DNA of 64,000 nucleotides from contig CAMCLK010000001.1 of assembly GCA_945875585.1 (NCBI GenBank), positions 1 to 64,000 on the forward strand, given 5' to 3'. Every line of letters begins with the position of its first letter. Position 1 is the stretch's first letter. The position numbers were made by a program, and so were the translations under genes. Under the pieces are notes generated by a model, which worked only from the letters and a program-made list of their open reading frames with translations, was not told the origin of the DNA and made no database searches. Shown here piece after piece: positions 32,264 through 41,576 of this stretch. This DNA comes from Candidatus Kuenenia stuttgartensis (GTDB lineage Bacteria; Planctomycetota; Planctomycetia; Gemmatales; Gemmataceae).

Positions 32264-33838
32264 TTATTTGTTTTCAGGCAGTCGGGCATCTTTCTGAAAT
32301 TGGGCCCACTGCGACTCCCACAATGTGGCAAGTTTGTCAGCTTCGTTTGGACGTGTAGCCGCCAGATTGGTTGTTTCGGCGCGGTCGTGGGCCAAGTCGT
32401 AAAGCTCCCATGGTTGCCCTTTCGCGCGCACAAGTTTCAAATTGCCTTGGCTAACCGCAGCGTTGCCTTCATGCAGCCACCATAGTGCGGTATTCCGCGC
32501 CACTTCTGATTCATTCCTGAGCGCGGGGAGCAGGTTCACGCCGGGCTGCTGAGGCTGCCCGGGTTTCAATGGGTGCGGTTCGATTCCTGCCGCGGCCAAC
32601 ACTGTTGGAACAATGTCAACCAGGTGCGCAGGTGTTCTGTTCCAGCTTCCTTTTGCAGACAAGCCTTTGGGCCAACGGACGACGCACGAGGTGGCGATTC
32701 CACCTTCATGGACCCACGTCTTGTGCTTACGAAAAGGCGTGTTGGCCACGGTAGACCAACCTGGCCCTAGGCACAGGTACGAGGCGGCTGATCCGGGAGG
32801 AGCAGCAGGATCGTGCCCATCGCCCCTGACCATGATCTCGGCACTGGCTCCGTTGTCAGAAAGAAAGACGACAAGGGTGTTATCGAGAGCTTTCATAGAT
32901 TTGATAGTGTTGATGATGCGTCCGACTTGGGAGTCGAGAATCTCTACCATGGCGGCATGAACTGCCATTTTGTCGGCCTGAAAGGCTTTCTGTTTGTCGG
33001 TAAGGGTGTCCCATGGCAATGGCAGGTTGATTTCTCCAGCACCCAATTTCTCAAGTGCTTTGGGAAATGGATAAGGTGGCCCCTGATTGCGTTCCACAAG
33101 CGAAATCTCACCCGCCAAAACATTGAATGCCTTCTGTTTTGTCCATCGCGCCTGACGCGCCTTTTCCCATCCGTCTAGGTACCGCTGACGATGGCGTGTT
33201 ACCGCATCGGCGGGAGCCATCAGCGGGAAATGAGGCGCGGTGAAGGCCACGTAGGAAAAGAATGGTGAGTCTTGATGGTGTTTAGCATGGTCGCCTAGGC
33301 ACTTGATGGCATGATTGGCAATGGTTTCTGTTACGTATTCCGGTTTAGCCGGATCGACAGGAGGTAGTTTCCGGTCGTCTTCAAAGTGGTTGCGGGGCGA
33401 GAAGTAATGATCGTGATCTTCAAGGCTGTAGGATCTGTCGAAACCAGATGGAAGCCGGAGGCCATCGACATGCCACTTTCCGGAGTGGTAGCTGCGGTAA
33501 CCTGCTGGCTTGAGCATAGCGGGAAGTAGGGGTGCCCAGTCGGGTCTTTTCCCTTGCCCTCCTGAAGGTGTGACACCCGGTACGGTATCGCGGCGGATCT
33601 GCTGGGCATAGTAACCTGTCAGCAAGGCGGAACGAGACGGCCAGCAACGTGCCGTGTTGTACATCCGGCTCATGCGGATACCGGATGCAGCCAAGGCATC
33701 GAGGTGAGGCGTGGGAATTTCGCCGCCATAGCAGCCTAAATCCGAAAACCCGAGGTCATCAGCCAAAATGACCAATACATTCGGCTTGGCTGAAGGATCA
33801 GCAGCCAAGACAAGCATGGCGAACAGACTGGTCAGCAT
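32264..33838 (-). CDS. Secreted sulfatase (arylsulfatase family)
   Basis: 524 aa with a signal peptide (about 1-13). It hydrolyses sulfate esters, probably from sulfated polysaccharides. VLVILADDLGFSDLGCYGG gives the metal Asp pair. The active site ARCWPSRSALLTGYY has Cys65 and Arg69 of CxPSR, converted to formylglycine. HDPAAPPG and HKTWVHEGGIA follow, with a C-terminal KLVRAKGQPWELYDLAHDRAE-type segment. The modifying enzyme is not in the window. It has its own start downstream of the cytochrome terminator. Confidence 0.93.
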   Translation of the reverse strand: MLTSLFAMLVLAADPSAKPNVLVILADDLGFSDLGCYGGEIPTPHLDALAASGIRMSRMYNTARCWPSRSALLTGYYAQQIRRDTVPGVTPSGGQGKRPDWAPLLPAMLKPAGYRSYHSGKWHVDGLRLPSGFDRSYSLEDHDHYFSPRNHFEDDRKLPPVDPAKPEYVTETIANHAIKCLGDHAKHHQDSPFFSYVAFTAPHFPLMAPADAVTRHRQRYLDGWEKARQARWTKQKAFNVLAGEISLVERNQGPPYPFPKALEKLGAGEINLPLPWDTLTDKQKAFQADKMAVHAAMVEILDSQVGRIINTIKSMKALDNTLVVFLSDNGASAEIMVRGDGHDPAAPPGSAASYLCLGPGWSTVANTPFRKHKTWVHEGGIATSCVVRWPKGLSAKGSWNRTPAHLVDIVPTVLAAAGIEPHPLKPGQPQQPGVNLLPALRNESEVARNTALWWLHEGNAAVSQGNLKLVRAKGQPWELYDLAHDRAETTNLAATRPNEADKLATLWESQWAQFQKDARLPENK

Positions 33839-33861
33839 TGGCTCGCATCCCCGTTAATGAC

Positions 33862-33894
33862 AAAAAAGGGAATGGACCTCTTGGATCCATTCCC
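33862..33894 (-). terminator. Intrinsic terminator of the cytochrome gene
   Basis: On the minus strand, a 9-bp stem GGGAATGGA/TCCATTCCC with a 9-base loop is followed by TTTTTTG. It stands 22 bases past the cytochrome stop, which fits the rho-independent pattern. Confidence 0.82.
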
Positions 33895-33916
33895 TGCAAT
33901 TCAGACGATAATAATA

Positions 33917-34261
33917 TTACTTGCCTTTGTGCAGGTTGTGGCAGCCCTTGCAGTCCGTGCCAACCTTGAATCCGCCCTTTTCGCCAGCTTCAGCTTCCTT
34001 GAGGATGGAGGCGGTGCGGGTCTTCCATGCTTCTGCGTCACCCTTCTTGGGGGTGTTTTCCCACAGACCCTTCACGAGTGCAACCAGTTCCTTCTTTTCT
34101 TCGTCGGTACCTTCGCCCTTGTTGACCTTGCCAACAAGCTTGGGGTACTTCTTCATGATTTCCTTGATGGTCCACTTGGGCTTGCTGTCCTGAGCCTGTG
34201 CGCTCCAAGAAAGAACGGCCAGACCCAAAGCCATAACACTCAATACTGCCCACTTCTTCAT
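33917..34261 (-). CDS. Small periplasmic c-type cytochrome
   Basis: 114 aa with a signal peptide (1-23, ending SAQA). The haem site CKGCH is at residues 104-108, close to the C-terminus, as in cytochrome c-prime-like or planctomycete single-haem proteins, with a Lys-rich helical body. The iron's sixth ligand is not evident. The ATG at 34261 has GGAG 9 bases upstream. It probably acts in periplasmic electron transfer. Confidence 0.85.
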   Translation of the reverse strand: MKKWAVLSVMALGLAVLSWSAQAQDSKPKWTIKEIMKKYPKLVGKVNKGEGTDEEKKELVALVKGLWENTPKKGDAEAWKTRTASILKEAEAGEKGGFKVGTDCKGCHNLHKGK

Positions 34262-34452
34262 GTGCGAAAACTCCAAATTCCGATGGCCCCGTCAGACATT
34301 CACGCGACCGCGCAACGCATGGGGAATAGATAATCTAATCACGTTTTCTGCGAAAACAATCAATTCCTTCAATCTTCATTTGTTTCCGCAAGCGATTGCA
34401 CAGCCAGTTCCTTACAGGTTAAACTGGCAATCCCACCTACCGAGACACTATT

Positions 34453-36459
34453 ATGCAGCTTTTTTACACACTTATGCTGGTTTCCTGCCAAACGGCATAT
34501 CCGCAGGTAACCCATGCCATGCCTGCAGCGGTTGCTATCGGAAGCCGTTCCGAAGTGGAAATTTTTGCCAGTCCGGGCAATTTGGGTAATACGAGGCAGG
34601 TGGTTTTTCAAGGCGAAGGCTTGAGCGCGGAAGTCCTACCAACTGATCCCAAGCTGAAACCGAAACCTGGCACTGTGCGCCTCAAAGTGACGGTTGATGC
34701 CAAAGCCACGCCCGGACCGCGCGAATTTCGCATGGTGACCTCCGAAGGCGTTTCCACGGTCGGCCAACTGCTGGTGGTGGATGCTCCTGTGCAGCTGGAA
34801 TCTCCCGGCGTTCACGGCACACCGGACAAGGCCCATCCTCTCAAGGTGGGTACCGTCGTTTGCGGTCAGGTCGCGGTGCGAGAAGAAGTCGATGCCTACA
34901 GGATCGACCTTCGCTCCGGACAGGAAGTTACCTTTGCCGTGACCTCCTTCCGTTTTTTCTTTAAGCGCCACAATCAAACAGCTCCCATTGATCCGGTGCT
35001 GACGCTCCTCGATTCCACTGGCCGTGAGGTTGCCGGTGCCGATGACGTTGCCTTGGCTGATCCGATCCTGCGTTTTGTGTGCACCAAGGCGGGAACCTAC
35101 ACATTAATTGTCCGCGATGTTGATTATGCAGGCATGACCAACGCCCCGTACATTCTGGAAGCGCGCGAAGGGCCGTGGGTCCGCGTTCCATCGGTTGCTG
35201 CGGCACCACTGGTAGCTACCAGCACACTAGCCGCCAATGGCTGGGGCATTCCATCAGGGCCGTTGCCTTGTGATGGACTGGGGCCTGTTTCAGCACCCTG
35301 TATCAGCCTTGCACGATTTCATGTGCCGGATGGCCCATCGGCACGCTGGACCAATCCAGTAGCCGTTTGGCGTACTGGCTTGAACATTGTTTCGGAGAAG
35401 TCTGCCAATCCCATCAAGCCGGGTGTTTGTGTGGTGGGGCGCTTGGCCAAGCCTGGTGAAATCGATATTTATAAAATCGAGCTGGCCAAGGGGCAGTCAA
35501 TTAGCGCGCAGGTTCATTCCCGCAAACTGGGCACACCACTGGATGCGCACCTAAGCATCATTGGCAGCGCGGGAAAACCAGTCGCATCTAACGATGACGC
35601 CTCCACAAGCAGCAAAGACTCGGGACTAACCTACACGGCAACAACTGCTGGTACTTATGAGATTCGCCTGCGTGATCTATTGGGCCGCGGCGGCGATGAT
35701 TTCGTTTATGCCCTTGAGATTGATGCGGTAACACCCGGTTTCACAGTAACCTGCGACGATGACAAAGCGGGCGTTCTGCCCGGGGGTGCCGCACCGTGGT
35801 TTGTACGGGTCACGCGCACAGGGGGCTTTACCGGGCCTGTTGTTGTGCGCGCTGAAGGGCTGGCACCCGGCCTTTTTGCAGAACCGTGCACTATTCAGGG
35901 AAACCAAAAAGATGGCCTGATACTGCTGCGTGCCAAACCCGGCGCGGTTCCAGCAGCTTCAGCGGTAAGGTTGATCGCCACTGGAGAGGGGGTACCAAAA
36001 ACAGTGGCGGTAACTCCGCTTACCGACCTGACCATGCCAGGGGGAGGACGGAATACTTGGCCAGTTAACTTCCAAGTGGCAGCCATCACGCCCGATGGCG
36101 ACATCGATAACGTATCGGTAACCCCTGCCTCCATTCGCCTGAAGCCGGGGCAAAGCCAAACGTTGAATGTGTCTGTCAAACGCGCATCGCGATATACGGG
36201 GCGTATTTCTTTGGACATGAAACTTCAGCACCTAGGGGCGCAATTTGGAAATCCCCTGCCAATGGGCGTCACCGTCGATGAAAATGCCAGCAAGCTGGTT
36301 CTGTCCGAAACGGGTACCAGCGGCACTATTGTTCTGAAAGCAGCCGCAGATGCTCCAGCATCTACCACCACATTGGCGGCACATGCCAATGTGTCGATCA
36401 GTTTCACCATCAAGCGCGCTTATTCCAGCGCCCCATTTATTCTGACGGTGGAGAAGTAG
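34453..36459 (+). CDS. Secreted PPC-domain protein
   Basis: 668 aa with a signal-like N-terminus. It holds two bacterial pre-peptidase C-terminal (PPC) domains. The first is at about 135-255 (DAYRIDLRSGQEVTFAV, AGTYTLIVRDVDYAG). The second is at about 325-430 (IDIYKIELAKGQSISAQV, AGTYEIRLRDLLGRGGDDF). A further beta-rich part (VRAEGLAPGLF, LKPGQSQTLNVSVKRASRY) follows. PPC domains are common in planctomycete outer proteins of unknown function; no peptidase domain is seen. It is divergent from the cytochrome gene and ends 23 bases inside the HD gene. Confidence 0.78.
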   Translation: MQLFYTLMLVSCQTAYPQVTHAMPAAVAIGSRSEVEIFASPGNLGNTRQVVFQGEGLSAEVLPTDPKLKPKPGTVRLKVTVDAKATPGPREFRMVTSEGVSTVGQLLVVDAPVQLESPGVHGTPDKAHPLKVGTVVCGQVAVREEVDAYRIDLRSGQEVTFAVTSFRFFFKRHNQTAPIDPVLTLLDSTGREVAGADDVALADPILRFVCTKAGTYTLIVRDVDYAGMTNAPYILEAREGPWVRVPSVAAAPLVATSTLAANGWGIPSGPLPCDGLGPVSAPCISLARFHVPDGPSARWTNPVAVWRTGLNIVSEKSANPIKPGVCVVGRLAKPGEIDIYKIELAKGQSISAQVHSRKLGTPLDAHLSIIGSAGKPVASNDDASTSSKDSGLTYTATTAGTYEIRLRDLLGRGGDDFVYALEIDAVTPGFTVTCDDDKAGVLPGGAAPWFVRVTRTGGFTGPVVVRAEGLAPGLFAEPCTIQGNQKDGLILLRAKPGAVPAASAVRLIATGEGVPKTVAVTPLTDLTMPGGGRNTWPVNFQVAAITPDGDIDNVSVTPASIRLKPGQSQTLNVSVKRASRYTGRISLDMKLQHLGAQFGNPLPMGVTVDENASKLVLSETGTSGTIVLKAAADAPASTTTLAAHANVSISFTIKRAYSSAPFILTVEK

Positions 36460-37141
36460 GCCCGTTCCACATGGTTGCTGCGGGAGCCTCGAGAAACAGC
36501 TCGTGGGCAATTTGTTCAACATAGTATCTCAAAAATGCGATCCGTGGTTTTGCTAGTTCCCTTGCCGCGGCGGAATGGAATGTATCGGGCAGGCGAAATA
36601 GCTTGCGTGCCAAGTGGTCGAGACTGTATCGGCGGTCGTCCAGTTGGCGGGCAACAGCAAATGGATCTTCTGGATGGAACAGAGCTGCCTCCATTTCAAC
36701 GCCTGTGGCGATGCAACGGGCAAGACCAATGGCACCCAAGGCATCCAGCCTGTCGGCATCCTGAAGCAGCGCGGCTTCTGGCGTGGTGGGAACCTTTCCC
36801 GCGGACCATCCGTGCTGGCTGATGCAGGAAGCCACGCTTTGTGCGGTTGTCTCATCGATACCCAATGAAATGAGCAGATCGCTGGCAGCGATAGCACAGT
36901 CGTGTCCAGACAATGGGGAGCGTTCATGATGCTTGGGATGGTTGACCAATTCATGAAGGACTGCCGAAGCCAGCAACACGGTTCGGTTGCAAGACTCGCT
37001 ATCGGCCAGCCGGGAGGCCAACCGGGTTACGCGTTCAACATGTCCAAAGTCGTGGCCAGCATTGCGCCCATCACATGCTTGACGGGCAGCATGAATCAAA
37101 GCGCTAGTTATCGGTTCGGACCATCCAATCCCCGAAAGCAT
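36437..37141 (-). CDS. HD-domain phosphohydrolase (YedJ-like)
   Basis: A 234-aa metal-dependent phosphohydrolase-like protein. HDFGHVERVTRLA carries the first His, VLHELVNHPKHHERSP the usual HD position, and LQDADRLDALGAIGLAR the last Asp. The central motif is His63-Glu64 rather than His-Asp. The fold otherwise agrees well with the YedJ group of the HD superfamily; substrate unknown. Its 3' end overlaps the facing PPC gene by 23 bases. Confidence 0.8.
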   Translation of the reverse strand: MLSGIGWSEPITSALIHAARQACDGRNAGHDFGHVERVTRLASRLADSESCNRTVLLASAVLHELVNHPKHHERSPLSGHDCAIAASDLLISLGIDETTAQSVASCISQHGWSAGKVPTTPEAALLQDADRLDALGAIGLARCIATGVEMEAALFHPEDPFAVARQLDDRRYSLDHLARKLFRLPDTFHSAAARELAKPRIAFLRYYVEQIAHELFLEAPAATMWNGPTSPPSE

Positions 37142-37196
37142 GGTTTCATTCCACCCAAGCCAGTGTCGTACCCATACTGCTTTATATGATCAGTGC

Positions 37197-38087
37197 ATGA
37201 ACCAAGCTGTCGATTCACCGTGGATGGGCCGATTGTTGCTGATGGCTGCAGCCATGCTTTGGAGCCTTTCTGGGGCCTTTAGCAAATTGCTCAGCCAGCC
37301 GTGCGATTGGTGGCCGGGTCCGGCGCTGCACGATCCGCCGCTGGCTCCCCTTGCTGTGGCTTTTTGGCGTGTATTTCTGGGTGGTGTGGTGCTGACGGCA
37401 TTCCTTCCAGGAACCAATCGCTGGCCCCAGTGGCGTCAGGTGCCGGTGGCATTATCGTTTGCCTTCATGAATGCCACATTTGTGGGAGCCTTGGTGCTGG
37501 GACCAGCGGCTACAGCCACGCTGCTTCAATATTCTGCGCCGTTCTGGATCATTCTTGTTGGTCCATGGCTGTTGCGGGAGGCAGTGACACGCAGCGCTCT
37601 GATAGGGCTGGCGATTGCGTTGCCGGGTGTTGCTATTCTTGTGTGGGGCAGTTGGGGGGAGGAGAGGGCGCTTCCTGCTTTCTTGGCCTTGGCCAGCGGG
37701 TTTGGATTTGCCGGTGTGCTTGTGGGGCTCCGTTATTTACGTGATCTTCCCGAATCGCTGATTACCAAGGTGAATCTTCTGGTGGCGTCAGTGGTTCTTG
37801 TGCCGGTGGTGGTTTTCCTGCCACTGCCAACCTATTCGCAATTGGCAACATTGATGCTTTTTGGTGTTGTCCAGATGGCTATTCCGTACCTGATGGCGGC
37901 GAGAGGCCTGAAGTCGGTCACAGCAGGCGAGGCCGGGCTCATCACCTTAATAGAGCCTGTGGCGTCTCCTTTGTGGGCGTATATGGTGTCGCCGGCAACA
38001 GAGACCCCCACGTGGACCACCCTTATGGGAGGCGTGTTCATTGTCGCGGCCTTGGCGGCGCATGCTATTTTTTCTAGAGACCGATAA
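37197..38087 (+). CDS. EamA-family drug/metabolite exporter
   Basis: A 296-aa inner-membrane protein with ten hydrophobic helices and two EamA halves (MAAAMLWSLSGAFSKLL at the first, SGFGFAGVLVGLRYLRDLP and AGEAGLITLIEPVASPLWAY in the second). The latter GEA-LxxL-P motif is typical of RhaT/EamA transporters. Substrate unknown. It is divergent from the HD gene (55 bases); an earlier in-frame ATG at 37140 is within that gene, so 37197 is preferred. Confidence 0.82.
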   Translation: MNQAVDSPWMGRLLLMAAAMLWSLSGAFSKLLSQPCDWWPGPALHDPPLAPLAVAFWRVFLGGVVLTAFLPGTNRWPQWRQVPVALSFAFMNATFVGALVLGPAATATLLQYSAPFWIILVGPWLLREAVTRSALIGLAIALPGVAILVWGSWGEERALPAFLALASGFGFAGVLVGLRYLRDLPESLITKVNLLVASVVLVPVVVFLPLPTYSQLATLMLFGVVQMAIPYLMAARGLKSVTAGEAGLITLIEPVASPLWAYMVSPATETPTWTTLMGGVFIVAALAAHAIFSRDR

Positions 38088-38104
38088 GCGATTGTTCCCG
38101 CGTT

Positions 38105-40279
38105 TTATTTTGTTGTCATATGCATCTCGCCGATCCAATCGTTCCCCGGAGGATGCGCCTCAAGGCCGGCGCACCTTTCAATGAATAATCGCGCAAGGTG
38201 ATCTTCTCCAGTTTCCGCGATGACACTGGCATAACAAAGCCGCGATTCTTTGAACTGTTTGGCAATGTAATGATTCCAACCTTGCGTCGTCAGTTCGATC
38301 TTGCGGAGTAACCGGGCGGAAATTTGGCCGGATTGTCCTATCAGTTCATGCACCATAATGGCGTTGGATTTGCCTTTGACAGCAACAAGGTCGATCGGCC
38401 GGGTTTCAATGCCGCTCCCCGCGGCGATCTTTGTTGACTCAGATATCATAATTGTTGTGCCATACTGTTTGTTGGCGCCTTCAAGCCTGCTGGCAAGGTT
38501 CACGGTGTCTCCCATGGCGGTGTAATTCATGCGGTCTTCACTGCCTACGTTGCCGACAAGAGCAATACCGGTATGAATACCGATGCGCGCGCGAATGGCT
38601 GGAAGTCCCGACTCGGCGGAACGGGAGTTAATCTGGTCGATGGCTTGAACGCAATCCAGTGCGGCAAGGCACGCAAGCAACGCGTGGTCTTGCTGAGGCA
38701 GAGGGGCGTTCCAAAACGCCATCACTGAGTCACCGATAAATTTATCGACGTTTCCACGGCGTAGTTGAATAGCCCGGGCGAAAGACGCCAAGAAATCACT
38801 GGTCAAACTTAGCATCTGATTGGGAAGAAGCGTCTCGCAAATCGATGTGAACCCTTCGATATCAGAAAAGAAAAGCGTTAAATCAAGTCTTTCAACGAAT
38901 AACTGGGCTTCGCGGCGGGTCCGGATCATTTGGTCGACCAGCTCGTGGGGACTGTACCGTCGCAGTGTGATTAGTCCGGCCTTCAGAATTTCGATGCCAC
39001 GACTCAATTCCGCGATTTCACGTATATTGGTATCAATCGAGCCTGATGGGCGAATATCGCCTTGGCAAATAGCGGCAATATCGACGGCGAGCGCCTCCAT
39101 TGGTTTAGCCATGCGACCAGCCAACTTCCAACCAATAGCACCACCTACCAGCAAAATGAAGGTTATGATAGCTCCCTGCATTTTCACATGGAGATGCGTG
39201 TTAGCCAGCAACAAGTTCTGTTTTGCCATCGTTACGATCAAACAGTCTGGTTTGTCATCAGTGAGCGCGCTTTTGATCACGCAATCCCACGCGCTTCCGT
39301 CGTCATTCCGGATCGATATGAATTTGACGTCAGTCATGTTGAATAAATCTTCATCTGTCTTTGAGGAGGCAGTCAATACTTTTTCAATAGCACGAACCCG
39401 GCTGTCGGGGTGCTCTGCGGGAGTGAAAATCAATCGGGATTCATCAATGATTGGCGCTTTAACATTCGATGTGCCACCGAGAATAGAGATCTTTCCAAAC
39501 CGGTTTCGCTCGGCAATAATAACGCATCCATCATATCCAATTAAACTACTTTGTTTTGCGAGTAGCTCATGAAAAAACTGTATGCTGATATTGATAGAGG
39601 CAAGACCCATAGGTGAACCATCTACATTTTTCAGCATGAAAAGGTAACTGAAAATATGGCTAACGCTTCCAGCAGGTCCTTCGTTAATCTGCCGCATATC
39701 GCTCCATCCGCGAAGCATGGAGGCCCTTGCGGCTTGGTAGATTTTGCCTTCGCGTGGATCGGACACTTCAATAGGGGTGAAAACGAGCTTGTTCGAAAAT
39801 ATGTCACCTAAGTAGGAGGTTGATTGGAATTTTCCGGAAGCTGGGTTTTTTTTCGATATCTGAGTGATGACTTGTTCCGCCTTTTTCATGATAAGCACGC
39901 TCGTGCCTGTCAGTTCGTCGATAAACTCCATGGAATTAATGAATGGTTGGTCCATTACAAACCCGTAGCTCAGTTGGGATAATTTTTCTTCCGTGGGAAA
40001 GTGTTTGAGCAGTTTGTTCCCACTCATGCTGATTGAGTCGCCGATAGATTGGATATTGGTAAGGAACGTCTCCACGGTGTTGTTGGTGTCGAGTGCCAAA
40101 AGCGATAGTATCTGTTTTCCCTTCCCGCTGGCTTCATTTGATTCCACCCAGAAACCGAACAGGGCTATGGTGCCACCGGTGACAATGACCAGAAAAACAA
40201 ACAGGCTCAAGATGTAAGTCCTGAGCCGTAGAATTGTCGGGAAAAAGGCGGGTTTTAATTTAGCTTTGGCATGGTCCAT
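38105..40279 (-). CDS. Membrane class III adenylate cyclase with HAMP domain
   Basis: 724 aa: membrane span at about 21-45, a large outer sensor part (46-367) with Cache-like patterns, a second span at about 368-388, HAMP (388-440), then the cyclase domain (463-645). Catalytic metals are Asp473 (LFFSDIEGF) and Asp517 (KFIGDSVMAF). Lys513 and Thr587 mark ATP rather than GTP as substrate. Asn594 and Arg598 are the transition-state residues. It makes cAMP upon an outside signal. It lies 23 bases after the MFS gene, so it may be third in a metabolic operon. Confidence 0.88.
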   Translation of the reverse strand: MDHAKAKLKPAFFPTILRLRTYILSLFVFLVIVTGGTIALFGFWVESNEASGKGKQILSLLALDTNNTVETFLTNIQSIGDSISMSGNKLLKHFPTEEKLSQLSYGFVMDQPFINSMEFIDELTGTSVLIMKKAEQVITQISKKNPASGKFQSTSYLGDIFSNKLVFTPIEVSDPREGKIYQAARASMLRGWSDMRQINEGPAGSVSHIFSYLFMLKNVDGSPMGLASINISIQFFHELLAKQSSLIGYDGCVIIAERNRFGKISILGGTSNVKAPIIDESRLIFTPAEHPDSRVRAIEKVLTASSKTDEDLFNMTDVKFISIRNDDGSAWDCVIKSALTDDKPDCLIVTMAKQNLLLANTHLHVKMQGAIITFILLVGGAIGWKLAGRMAKPMEALAVDIAAICQGDIRPSGSIDTNIREIAELSRGIEILKAGLITLRRYSPHELVDQMIRTRREAQLFVERLDLTLFFSDIEGFTSICETLLPNQMLSLTSDFLASFARAIQLRRGNVDKFIGDSVMAFWNAPLPQQDHALLACLAALDCVQAIDQINSRSAESGLPAIRARIGIHTGIALVGNVGSEDRMNYTAMGDTVNLASRLEGANKQYGTTIMISESTKIAAGSGIETRPIDLVAVKGKSNAIMVHELIGQSGQISARLLRKIELTTQGWNHYIAKQFKESRLCYASVIAETGEDHLARLFIERCAGLEAHPPGNDWIGEMHMTTK

Positions 40280-40302
40280 GGAAAAGTCACCTGCTGAAAT
40301 TA

Positions 40303-41568
40303 TCAGGTTTTGTGTGGGTCATCCAATGCCAGTTCAGGCAGCAACCATCCAACCACCACGGACGCCAGAAACGGTACCCCTGCCCAGAAAAGCGCCTCGC
40401 GCATGTCATTGACTGGCAGGTAAATAAGCAACACTGTGCCCGCAGCAGCAGCAAGCCTACCAAAATTGTAGCAGAAGCCCGCTCCTGTTGTCCGCAACAA
40501 GGTCGGGAATAATGGAGGCAGATACATGGTGAAAAGCCCGAACATGCCTTGGCCTAGTCCCATAGGAATCAGCCACCATGTCATTTCAGCAGAACTTCTT
40601 ACGACTCCGTAAGCACTGAACAATGATAATGCGTAATAAATACCAATCGACAGTATGGCCTTGCGGTATCCGATGATCCGTGCCATTGCTCCGGCCATGA
40701 AGTTACCGGCAATACTGGAGCCCATCAAAACCGCGAATGAAAACGATTTGCGCTGTTGAACTTCTGAATTGATGGCTACGGTATCTGTTTGGCCTTGCTC
40801 CTTCATTTCAATTTTGGCCAAGGTTCCAATCTGCTGCAGAGACCAGAAGGTGAAAGCCCAGTGTCCAGATAGTGACAAACCACACACAATCAGGGTCACC
40901 ACGGTTGTGCGACGCAACGAAGGGCCGAACAGGTCGCTGATGCGCGCTGGTTCACGCTCGGAGGCGTTGGCCCAAACTTCTGGTTCGGGAACGGCTTTGC
41001 GGATCCAGAGCACCAGAAATGCGGGGAGAACTCCCACCAAGAAAATATAATTGTGTGGCAGGCCGGCCATCAACCAGCCGGCAACAGTGGCTAGCAGCAC
41101 TCCGATATTGACGGCGCTTTGGAGCACGGCGGCCATCCATGGTCGCCACCTCGCAGGCCATGTTTCCGACAAAAGGGATGCTCCAACCGCCCATTCGCCT
41201 CCGATTCCAAGAGCCGCGAGAAACCTGCAGATCATCAGTTGCCACCAGGTTTGGGCAAAAAACGATAAGCCGGTGAACAGAGCATAGGTCAAAATGGTGA
41301 GCATCAGCGCGCGGCTACGGCCCAAACGGTCGCCCACCACACCGAAGAAGGCACCGCCCACAGCCCAACCCACAAGAAACGATGCCTGAATGAACCCTGC
41401 TTTTTCCTTGACCTCAAAGCTGTCTTCAGCCACGCCCCCCAGAAGCAGTGCCACAAAAGGCACGGCTACAAGGGTATAAAGGTGCATGTCCAAGCCGTCG
41501 AACATCCAGCCAAGCCATGCAGCGATACCGCTTTTAATACGGGTCGCATCGAGAGGTTGTTCCGACAT
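40303..41568 (-). CDS. MFS transporter (metabolite:H+ symporter type)
   Basis: A 421-aa inner-membrane carrier with 12 helices. AWLGWMFDGLDMHLYTLVAV in helix 1 and GVVGDRLGRSRALM between helices 2 and 3 match the sialate/shikimate/aromatic acid H+ symporter group, as does FLAALGIGGEWAVGASLLSE. It begins 8 bases after the gluconolactonase stop, so sugar acid or lactone uptake is the best guess. The ATG at 41568 is chosen over 41673, which would run into the preceding gene. Confidence 0.83.
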   Translation of the reverse strand: MSEQPLDATRIKSGIAAWLGWMFDGLDMHLYTLVAVPFVALLLGGVAEDSFEVKEKAGFIQASFLVGWAVGGAFFGVVGDRLGRSRALMLTILTYALFTGLSFFAQTWWQLMICRFLAALGIGGEWAVGASLLSETWPARWRPWMAAVLQSAVNIGVLLATVAGWLMAGLPHNYIFLVGVLPAFLVLWIRKAVPEPEVWANASEREPARISDLFGPSLRRTTVVTLIVCGLSLSGHWAFTFWSLQQIGTLAKIEMKEQGQTDTVAINSEVQQRKSFSFAVLMGSSIAGNFMAGAMARIIGYRKAILSIGIYYALSLFSAYGVVRSSAEMTWWLIPMGLGQGMFGLFTMYLPPLFPTLLRTTGAGFCYNFGRLAAAAGTVLLIYLPVNDMREALFWAGVPFLASVVVGWLLPELALDDPHKT

Positions 41569-41576
41569 GGGGGGTC

